DNA from: JBBTYG01 sp964483045
GTDB lineage: Bacteria; Patescibacteriota; Minisyncoccia; UBA6257; 2-01-FULL-56-20
Direction of reading: 5' to 3'
NCBI GenBank assembly: GCA_964483045.1
Contig: CAYZZK010000014.1
Span: 1-13,024 of the forward strand
Length of the DNA stretch: 13,024 nt
Below are positions 6,535 to 11,652 of the stretch, piece by piece. Made by a program: the position numbers and the translations under genes. Position 1 is the first letter of the stretch, and each line of letters opens with the position of its first letter. The notes under the pieces were generated by a model. The model saw nothing but the letters and a program-made list of their open reading frames with translations. It was not told the origin of the DNA and ran no database searches.

Positions 6535-7980
6535 TTAGCTGGCGATATTTTGCGGCGCAGGCGTCACGAACGATGAAACCGCCGGCGCGCTTTTATCCTT
6601 AATCGCCCGGCATATGAGCGCTAAGGCGGCGTAGTAAACGAGAGAAGTTGCGAGCGAGAACTCAATTTGCACGGGAATCGAAATCGCGGAAAAAGTCCGA
6701 ATGATCCAGGTTTCGTAGGCAAGAAGCAGATAAACGATTTTTGCAACAATAAAGCCGGCATAGCTTGAAATTTGCGAGAGGCCGGCGAGAACGAAGCCGA
6801 AGAACATGGTGAGCGGCATGAATTCCAGAATCAAGATGTTCGCAGCGATAGCGAGAATCGACACTCTTCCAAAACTGTGCAGCGTTATGGGCACCACCGC
6901 GAGTTGGGCGGAGAGCGTTGTTATGGCATTTTGCTTCCAGCTCGATGTGTCGTCTTTAAGTTTGAAAATCGCCGCGATTGCCGGAGACAGGTATACGATT
7001 CCCAACAAGCTCGCGAATGATAGCTGAAACCCGACGTCATAGACGAGCGACGTGGGATTCGCCAGTACCATTACTCCGCCGGCGACCGCGATCGCGTTTC
7101 TGATGTCGTAAATTCTCCCGATCTCGCGGGCTAAAAGCACGAGAAATGCCATAAGCGCCGCTCGCACGACCGAGGGTTCCGCTCCAACCATTGCGACGAA
7201 GGCAAGGATAAGCAAGTTCGTAAAATAAAAATTCTTTCGCCGCGAGAAAAAACGCCCGAAAATCTGGGTTACCACTATCGCGATGATGGAGATGTTATAG
7301 CCGGAAAGCGCGACGAGATGCGTCGTCCCCGATGCTGCCATCTGCGTCTTAAAATCGCTCGTGATGTGCGATCTATCGCCGAACGTGATTCCCGCAAGCA
7401 GGGCGCCCTCATCCGTCGGAAGAAACTCGACGATGTGCGAGACCAGATCGGCCTTGAATTCCAAGAGCTTCTCCTTGAGCCAAAATCCGCGATGCTCTGC
7501 CACGACCACAATCGTTGGAAACGAGGATACGGGCGGCGTCGCCGGTGAATCCGATTGCTCTATTTTCCCAGCGGCTCTGATCACATCTCCGTACTTGAAG
7601 CCGATTGCGGGCGACGTGATGATGCGCACGCTCCCGCCGTACGGCTCGGATAGCCGTATGTCGAAATATTGGTATTTCTCGAATTGGTGCGGGGCCTCTG
7701 AAATCATTCCCGAAAAAGAAATTTCGTTGTCAAAAGCAATATGCTGTCCAGAAACCCTAAAATTCAAATATGCGTTGAAATAAAAAGCGCCTAAAAACGT
7801 AAATATTCCGAATAGAACGACAAACTTAGCCAGCGAAGTTCTTTGCGCGAGGAAAACCGCCAGCGTTCCAATAAATATCAGTGCTCCCGTAAACACTATC
7901 ACGCTCCATCCGAGACTTGCCGCCGCAATTCCTAAAAGGAATGACAGAATCCCCCAGAATAAAATTTCGGAGGCCGACAT
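6535..7980 (-). CDS. comEC: ComEC/Rec2 competence channel protein (OB and membrane domains)
   Basis: Inner-membrane channel for single-stranded DNA uptake in natural transformation. The 481 residues start with two or three hydrophobic segments (about 5-70), then a soluble beta-rich stretch (about 80-165: ISFSGMISEAPHQF, GDVIRAAGKIEQ) that fits the OB-like DUF4131 region. The polytopic competence domain follows: LLAGITFGDRSHIT (194-207), TTHLVALSGYNISII (219-233, matching the HLLAISGLHV consensus), AEPSVVRAALMAF, and DVGFQLSFASLLGI. The C-terminal MBL domain found in longer ComEC proteins is absent here and encoded by the next gene. GAGG lies 11 nt before the ATG, a weak and distant Shine-Dalgarno. 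It follows trmD by 39 nt and probably shares its transcript. Confidence 0.93.
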   Translation of the reverse strand: MSASEILFWGILSFLLGIAAASLGWSVIVFTGALIFIGTLAVFLAQRTSLAKFVVLFGIFTFLGAFYFNAYLNFRVSGQHIAFDNEISFSGMISEAPHQFEKYQYFDIRLSEPYGGSVRIITSPAIGFKYGDVIRAAGKIEQSDSPATPPVSSFPTIVVVAEHRGFWLKEKLLEFKADLVSHIVEFLPTDEGALLAGITFGDRSHITSDFKTQMAASGTTHLVALSGYNISIIAIVVTQIFGRFFSRRKNFYFTNLLILAFVAMVGAEPSVVRAALMAFLVLLAREIGRIYDIRNAIAVAGGVMVLANPTSLVYDVGFQLSFASLLGIVYLSPAIAAIFKLKDDTSSWKQNAITTLSAQLAVVPITLHSFGRVSILAIAANILILEFMPLTMFFGFVLAGLSQISSYAGFIVAKIVYLLLAYETWIIRTFSAISIPVQIEFSLATSLVYYAALALICRAIKDKSAPAVSSFVTPAPQNIAS

Positions 7981-8019
7981 ATTTAATAAACCTCGGATTT
8001 CGAGTTGCTGACTTTCGGG

Positions 8020-8721
8020 TTAAGCATGTTTAGAATGTTTTTTTCGCCAGGCCTCTACTTTTTCATGATCGCCGGAGAGAAGGACAGCGGGCGCCCGCCA
8101 CGGTTGCGTCTTTTTCGCGCCGCGTAATTTTTTCCAGCCGGGCCAAAATTCCGCAGGTCTGGTATAAACCGGATATGATCCTTTTATTTCTTCAAGCGAT
8201 TCCCGCTTCCCTAAAAATCCGGGAAGGAAACGGCTCACGGCTTCGATCGTTACAAGCGCCGGCAGCTCTCCCCCGCTTAATACGTAATCTCCGATTGATA
8301 TTTCTTCATCTGCAATGTACTGCGCCACCCGTTCATCCACCCCTTCATAGCGCCCGCAAATAAATATGAGCTCGTTGTATCGAGAAAGCCGCTGCGCGCC
8401 TTTGGCGTCGAGTTTTTTCCCTCTTGTTGAGAATAGAATTATTCGTACGTTCTTTTTATTTTTTTTGGAAATTGGAAATTGGAGGTTGGAGGTTTTTAAA
8501 ATCGAAGCAACTGCTTTATATATTGGATCGATTTTAAGCACCATCCCTGGCCCTCCGCCAAACGCTTTATCGTCGACCTTCTTATGCCTATCAGTGCTGA
8601 ATTTTCGCAAATCACGGAATCTTATTTCGACGATTCCATTTTTGCGGGCGCGCTCTAAAAGAGATTCGGCAATATAGGAATCGAAAATTCCCGGGAAAAT
8701 AGTGAGAATAGTAAATCGCAT
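8020..8721 (-). CDS. trmD: tRNA (guanine-N1)-methyltransferase TrmD
   Basis: SPOUT-fold enzyme that methylates G37 at N1 in tRNAs, using S-adenosylmethionine, to prevent +1 frameshifting. Family motifs are TDRHKKVDDKAFGGGPGM (43-60), FICGRYEGVDERV (120-132), ISIGDYVLSGGELPA (141-155, the knotted AdoMet site) and YTRP with LLSGDHEKVEAWR. At 233 residues it is shorter than the 255-residue E. coli protein: it stops just after the WR helix and lacks most of the C-terminal tail. The loop holding E. coli Asp169 reads KRESLEEIKGSY, with Glu but no Asp. Residues 77-86 come from a 7-bp tandem repeat inserted in a surface loop, and WPGWKKLRGAKKTQPW is a further insertion. It lies 40 nt after the virD4-like gene and 39 nt before comEC. 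It does not have its usual rpsP/rimM/rplS neighbours. Confidence 0.95.
   Translation of the reverse strand: MRFTILTIFPGIFDSYIAESLLERARKNGIVEIRFRDLRKFSTDRHKKVDDKAFGGGPGMVLKIDPIYKAVASILKTSNLQFPISKKNKKNVRIILFSTRGKKLDAKGAQRLSRYNELIFICGRYEGVDERVAQYIADEEISIGDYVLSGGELPALVTIEAVSRFLPGFLGKRESLEEIKGSYPVYTRPAEFWPGWKKLRGAKKTQPWRAPAVLLSGDHEKVEAWRKKHSKHA
8465..8492. repeat. Four 7-bp tandem units inside trmD
   Basis: On the plus strand TTGGAAA, TTGGAAA, TTGGAGG and TTGGAGG follow each other without gaps. On the coding strand this is CCTCCAA, CCTCCAA, TTTCCAA, TTTCCAA, encoding TSNLQFPISK. Similar short TTGGAAA/TTGGAGG runs are, in my recollection, scattered in Parcubacteria genomes in and between genes. 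The insertion keeps the reading frame and falls in a loop that is shorter in E. coli TrmD. Confidence 0.8.
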
Positions 8722-8761
8722 CGCCGCGCAAAAAATATTTTACATGTTTTGGAAATTCCCG

Positions 8762-10633
8762 CTATTCCGAATCCGGAGATTTTCCGGCAGCGCCATCTCC
8801 GCCCAACGATTCTTGTATTGCCTTCCTAAGCTCATCTATGTTCACTTCCTTTTTTGGAACTCGCTTTGGCTTCGGAGTTTTTTCTTGCGGCTTCATGTTA
8901 ACAAGCGAGGCGATCGAAAGCGTACTTCCATCCTCTTCGGACGCAGGCGCAGGCGCTTCTTCAAAAACCGGCTGCTTCTTTGCCGCCGAGACTTCGACAT
9001 GCTCCGGTTCTCTTCCGCGATGCTCCTCTTCGATAACTTCTTCTTCCTCGTGATGATGGCGTTCCGGCTGGAATTCAATCCCTATTCCCGCGAGATCGGC
9101 TGAATACCGTTCCTTAGGCCGTTTTGCGGAAGGCATTCGCCGGCTCGGCAATGGCTTCAACTCGCCCGACTCGATTTTTTTCATACAGTCTTTGCAATAT
9201 ATCGGGCGGCCTGGAATCGGCTCGAACGGCACCGTAGTTGTTTTTCCGCAGACGGAACAAACTGCCTGGGTTTTTATCGTGCCGGGAGCAGCCGAGGGTT
9301 TTGATCCCCCCATCATGCTGCTTTCGTTCATCACGCCGCTCCAGTCGTTTATTTCCTCTTCGACGACTTGCTGCGGCCGGGCATATCGTTTCTGCGTTAA
9401 ATGAACCAGTTCCTCTTCACTTACGGCGGTGGAATCGACATTCAAAGGCGGAATTGTCCTCGCTGAAAACGGCCGAGCCGTCACGCCGTCCACCATGAGC
9501 TTCAGATAAATGTGATAATTCGGCAGATTTACGATATCCTGAATTACGAATTCCGGCTCAAATTCCGGCTCCAAAAACTCGGCATCTGCCGCGCCGACGC
9601 GAAACACGATCATCGTGCCGACGTTTCCGAATATCGCGTCGCGCACCTTGGTCGACACATCGGTCACCAGCTGGCCGATGTATTGATGGGCGAGAATTAG
9701 GTTCAGCCGATATTTCCGCGCTTCGGAGAGTATTCCAGAGAAGGAATCTGTCGCGAAATTCTGGAACTCGTCGACATACAAGTAAAAATCCACCCGTTCG
9801 TCCTCTGGGATACGAACGCGCTCCATCGCGGCGAGCTGGATTTTGGTGATAAGCATCGCACCGAGAAGAGACGAATTATCTTCGCCGATTCTTCCCTTTG
9901 AAACGTACACCAGAAAAATTTTCCCCGTGTTCATCACGTCAAAGATGTCGATTGTGCTCTTGGATTGCCCCACGATATTGCGAATAAGTGAGGTGGATAA
10001 AAACTGTCCGACTTTATTTTGAATCGGGGCGATTGCCTCGTTTCGAAACTGGTCTCGCCAGCTTTCGAACTCATGAATCCAAAATGCCTTGACGACCGGG
10101 TCTTTGACATTCGCGATGATTTTCTGGCGATAGTCTTTATCAGTTAAAATTCTGGGAATTCCGAGGAGCGTCGAACCCGGCGTGTCGAGAAGTGCCAGGA
10201 TCGCGTTGTTTAAAATGTATTCCATCCTCGCCGACCAGACATTGGACCAGATTTTTGTGAAAATTCCCATAAGCCCGGAGGCCACGAGGTTTTTATATTT
10301 CGGATCGGGCAGCTCAAGGATGTTGAAACCGATATGGAAATCGGTATCGGCCGGGTTAAAATAAATCACATCCTTCATCCGATGTTCTGGAATTTTCTTG
10401 AGAATTCCTTCGACCAATTCACCGTGCGGATCCACGACGCAAAGCCCCTCGCCGTTCATGATGTCCTGCACGATAAAATTATTAAGCAAAGCGCTTTTTC
10501 CTGTTCCCGTTTTACCGACAACGTAGACATGCTGCCGCCTGTCATTCCGCTTTATGCCAAAAAGCCGGTCTTTATTTCTAAAGTCGGTCTTGCCGAAGTA
10601 AATTACGTCTTTTTCTGGTTCTAATGAGCTCAT
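8762..10633 (-). CDS. VirD4/TraD-like DNA-handling ATPase with C-terminal zinc ribbon
   Basis: A 623-residue P-loop ATPase of the HerA/FtsK-like type IV coupling-protein group, expected to pump or handle DNA. Walker A is GKTGTGKS (40-47), preceded by QHVYVV. CVVDPHGELVEGIL (65-78) is the typical VirD4/TraD strand-loop. Walker B is FYLYVDEFQNF (283-293), with Asp288 and Glu289. LNLILAHQYIGQL (310-322) gives the sensor Gln, and NVGTMIVFRVG (337-347) follows. After the ATPase a linker leads to a zinc ribbon C459-x2-C462-x17-C480-x2-C483, then an acidic, His/Glu-rich tail (HHHEEEEVIEEE at 526-537) and a final helix (VNIDELRKAIQESL). There is no N-terminal membrane segment, unlike VirD4. It precedes trmD and comEC on the same strand, hinting at competence or DNA transfer, but no relaxase or other secretion gene is present. 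An AAGGA lies 4 nt before the ATG. Confidence 0.88.
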   Translation of the reverse strand: MSSLEPEKDVIYFGKTDFRNKDRLFGIKRNDRRQHVYVVGKTGTGKSALLNNFIVQDIMNGEGLCVVDPHGELVEGILKKIPEHRMKDVIYFNPADTDFHIGFNILELPDPKYKNLVASGLMGIFTKIWSNVWSARMEYILNNAILALLDTPGSTLLGIPRILTDKDYRQKIIANVKDPVVKAFWIHEFESWRDQFRNEAIAPIQNKVGQFLSTSLIRNIVGQSKSTIDIFDVMNTGKIFLVYVSKGRIGEDNSSLLGAMLITKIQLAAMERVRIPEDERVDFYLYVDEFQNFATDSFSGILSEARKYRLNLILAHQYIGQLVTDVSTKVRDAIFGNVGTMIVFRVGAADAEFLEPEFEPEFVIQDIVNLPNYHIYLKLMVDGVTARPFSARTIPPLNVDSTAVSEEELVHLTQKRYARPQQVVEEEINDWSGVMNESSMMGGSKPSAAPGTIKTQAVCSVCGKTTTVPFEPIPGRPIYCKDCMKKIESGELKPLPSRRMPSAKRPKERYSADLAGIGIEFQPERHHHEEEEVIEEEHRGREPEHVEVSAAKKQPVFEEAPAPASEEDGSTLSIASLVNMKPQEKTPKPKRVPKKEVNIDELRKAIQESLGGDGAAGKSPDSE

Positions 10634-10648
10634 ACTATCCTTATTTTA
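10634..10648 (-). promoter_or_regulatory. Start region of the virD4-like gene: -10-like box and Shine-Dalgarno
   Basis: On the minus strand TAAAAT (10648-10643) is followed by AAGGATAGT and then the ATG. Either AAGGA is the Shine-Dalgarno of a longer transcript, or the TAAAAT is a -10 element giving a near-leaderless mRNA; both cannot apply at once. No convincing -35 is present, so I favour the ribosome site. Confidence 0.35.
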
Positions 10649-10716
10649 TGCTATTTATTCAAATAAAAAAAGAACGGGGCGAAAAGCCTTGCGCTATATA
10701 GTCCAACCGAATTCCC

Positions 10717-10746
10717 TTGACTAAACATAACATTTATGTTTATAAT
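10717..10746 (+). promoter_or_regulatory. Consensus-like sigma-70 promoter of the orphan gene
   Basis: TTGACT (10717-10722) and TATAAT (10741-10746) with an 18-nt spacer make the best promoter in the window: 5/6 and 6/6 matches. The expected start is near 10753, giving a leader of about 30 nt. A perfect inverted repeat fills the spacer and overlaps the edges of both boxes, so the promoter is almost certainly regulated. Confidence 0.8.
10722..10742. promoter_or_regulatory. Operator-like perfect inverted repeat between -35 and -10
   Basis: Arms TAAACATAA (10722-10730) and TTATGTTTA (10734-10742) are exact reverse complements around a 3-nt centre, CAT. This 9-3-9 symmetry suits a dimeric helix-turn-helix repressor, and binding would cover the last base of the -35 and the first two bases of the -10. 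The regulator is not encoded in this window. Confidence 0.7.
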
Positions 10747-10762
10747 TGCTGCAGCGCAGCAA
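10746..10762. promoter_or_regulatory. Second inverted repeat at the transcription start
   Basis: Arms TTGCTGC (10746-10752) and GCAGCAA (10756-10762) are exact reverse complements around AGC. It starts on the last base of the -10 and spans the expected transcription start. It could be a second operator of different sequence, or, if transcription starts within the left arm, a partial 5' hairpin just before the Shine-Dalgarno. Confidence 0.5.
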
Positions 10763-10769
10763 ACAACAT

Positions 10770-10776
10770 AAGGAGG
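10770..10776 (+). promoter_or_regulatory. Strong Shine-Dalgarno of the orphan gene
   Basis: AAGGAGG lies 7 nt before the ATG at 10784. It is the only full-strength ribosome binding site in the window and contrasts with the weak or absent sites of the minus-strand genes. It fixes the start of the downstream ORF. Confidence 0.85.
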
Positions 10777-10783
10777 GAAAGAT

Positions 10784-11260
10784 ATGAGAAAAATTGGCTT
10801 CATTCTCGTCGCAACAGTCAGTAACGACAAGCGCATCATTCTAAGGAAAGGGAAAGGAGATAAACTAACGTATTCCTTTCTCTCTGAGATCGAGATTGAT
10901 GGTTCCGTAGAATTGGAGGAAGCGCTTGGCATTCGGCCGTCATCCGGCGTTTCCAAAAAGAAAAATCTTCTCGTGGTGATGGCAAGCGGCAGTATTGGAA
11001 CAACGCAGCTTCGATTGGATGAAATTGGGGAAAAGCCTGTCTCAAAAATCGTGCCTCTTGCGCACGACAACGAAGAAACCCCGATACACTTTGCCGAGGA
11101 AGATGGAACGGAAGTTTTTCTTTGTGGCCTGAAGTCATCAATTCAGCCGGGAGAAATCCCCGGGCCTCTTTATTTCTTGTCCCAAAAAGAAATTGCAACC
11201 GCAAGCTTTCTCTGTCTCGAAATTAAGGAAGCCGCAACTATCGCCTTTGAAAAAGTGTAG
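10784..11260 (+). CDS. Unrecognised 158-residue protein, possible degenerate Nudix-like fold
   Basis: I do not recognise the family. The protein starts with two predicted beta strands (KIGFILVATV and KRIILRKGKG), then an acidic stretch, VELEEALGI (42-50), and further strands (KNLLVVMASG; TEVFLCGLKS). A segment PGPLYFLSQKEI precedes a C-terminal helix (IKEAATIAFEKV). The order (N-terminal strands, an ELEEALGI-like segment, a late 'wfs.eEl'-like segment) loosely recalls Nudix hydrolases. The GX5EX7REUXEEXGU signature is not present, so catalysis cannot be claimed. There is no signal peptide or membrane segment. The gene is a single plus-strand unit with a consensus promoter, an operator-like palindrome, a strong Shine-Dalgarno and its own terminator, indicating a regulated monocistronic gene. 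These signals make it very likely a real gene; its function is unknown. Confidence 0.8.
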   Translation: MRKIGFILVATVSNDKRIILRKGKGDKLTYSFLSEIEIDGSVELEEALGIRPSSGVSKKKNLLVVMASGSIGTTQLRLDEIGEKPVSKIVPLAHDNEETPIHFAEEDGTEVFLCGLKSSIQPGEIPGPLYFLSQKEIATASFLCLEIKEAATIAFEKV

Positions 11261-11271
11261 CAGAAAAAACA

Positions 11272-11300
11272 AAGAGAGCGCCCCAAATGGACGCTCTCTT
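11272..11300 (+). terminator. Rho-independent terminator of the orphan gene
   Basis: AAGAGAGCG (11272-11280) and CGCTCTCTT (11292-11300) pair perfectly over 9 bp around an 11-nt loop, 11 nt after the stop codon. GATTTTC follows, a short T-run. An A-rich run lies 5' of the stem. Good position and stem, moderate tail. Confidence 0.75.
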
Positions 11301-11411
11301 GATTTTCAACCTAGTTCCCCTGCTTAATAGCTCTGCTCCTCATATGGACAATCCCTAATACACTTGCGAAATGAGTTATCAAAGAAAGCTTTTTCTGCAT
11401 TCGCATCCAAA

Positions 11412-11431
11412 TTTTTATTTTAAAATAAAAA
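11412..11431. repeat. Perfect 20-bp A/T palindrome
   Basis: TTTTTATTTT (11412-11421) is directly followed by its exact reverse complement AAAATAAAAA (11422-11431), with no spacer. Its two halves are the T-tracts of flanking hairpins on opposite strands, so it could serve bidirectional termination. As a pure A/T palindrome it could also be a helically unstable site. Confidence 0.7.
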
Positions 11432-11462
11432 GAGAGCAACTTGCGTCACTCTCCATTTTTTT
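11422..11462. terminator. Bidirectional terminator
   Basis: Read on the minus strand, GAGAGTGAC-GCAA-GTTGCTCTC (11453-11432) makes a 9-bp stem with two G-U pairs and a GNRA-type GCAA tetraloop. It is followed at once by TTTTTATTTT, an excellent terminator for the Cys-rich gene, although about 200 nt after its stop. On the plus strand the same hairpin (outer 5 bp GAGAG/CTCTC) is followed by CA and seven Ts (11456-11462). Confidence 0.65.
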
Positions 11463-11543
11463 GCGGAGCTTTCACTCCACTGCGAGATCAACGTTTGACC
11501 GTCTCACTCACAAGTAAGAGAATACTCTCATTTTTTTTATTTT
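11463..11543 (+). ncRNA. Possible small structured RNA ending in a T8 run
   Basis: Three short hairpins follow one another: GGAG/CTCC (around 11465-11478), GAGATCAA pairing with TTGA and TCTC across a 3-nt bulge (around 11483-11505), and GAGA/TCTC (11518-11529). The last is followed by A, eight Ts and ATTTT. It has the form of a small RNA with an intrinsic terminator, but stems are short, no promoter is clear, and I recognise no known RNA family. Speculative. Confidence 0.2.
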
Positions 11544-11558
11544 GCAAGTCCCTCACCC

Positions 11559-11617
11559 TGTGGATTGCGTGGATAACCCCATTATCATTGACGATTCTTT
11601 AATTTTTCTGTGGATAA
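11559..11617 (+). promoter_or_regulatory. Cluster of DnaA-box-like 9-mers (possible oriC or DnaA-binding site)
   Basis: TGTGGATAA (11609-11617) is a perfect consensus DnaA box. CGTGGATAA (11568-11576) has one mismatch, and TGTGGATTG (11559-11567) has two and abuts it directly. All three share one orientation. GATAA-ccccA-TTATC (11572-11586) adds an inverted repeat, and the stretch around the perfect box (11594-11643) is A/T-rich, as a DNA-unwinding element would be. DnaA boxes are known for origins and also for DnaA titration or regulatory sites. No dnaA, dnaN or rpmH gene is visible in the window, so origin status is unproven. Confidence 0.45.
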
Positions 11618-11652
11618 ATTAAGAAAACATCATTGTATTTCATCCCCCCCAA

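Larger units (their letters stand above)
11301..11652. other. Gene-free interval with hairpins, T-runs and DnaA-box-like sites
   Basis: No supportable protein gene lies between the two convergent genes. On the plus strand I see: a stem TGCGA(A)ATG / CATTCGCA (11365-11373 with 11398-11405) enclosing AGAAA/TTTCT; a 20-bp A/T palindrome (11412-11431); a GAGAG...CTCTC hairpin (11432-11453) with T-rich tails on both sides; a compact set of hairpins (11465-11529) ending in T8; then three DnaA-box-like 9-mers (11559-11617) in an A/T-rich stretch. A run of seven Cs sits just before the stop codon of the next minus-strand gene. Termination of both convergent genes explains part of this, not all of it. 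Confidence 0.6.

Noticed and set aside
8163..8171. TGGTATAAA on the plus strand inside trmD, resembling an extended -10
   Set aside because: It is internal to trmD on the antisense strand with no plus-strand gene following; probably chance.
11311..11406. Minus-strand ORF of 31 codons (begins MRMQKKLSLITHF) in the intergenic region
   Set aside because: No Shine-Dalgarno, it starts directly after a strong minus-strand terminator, and it overlaps the plus-strand terminator. Not supportable as a gene.
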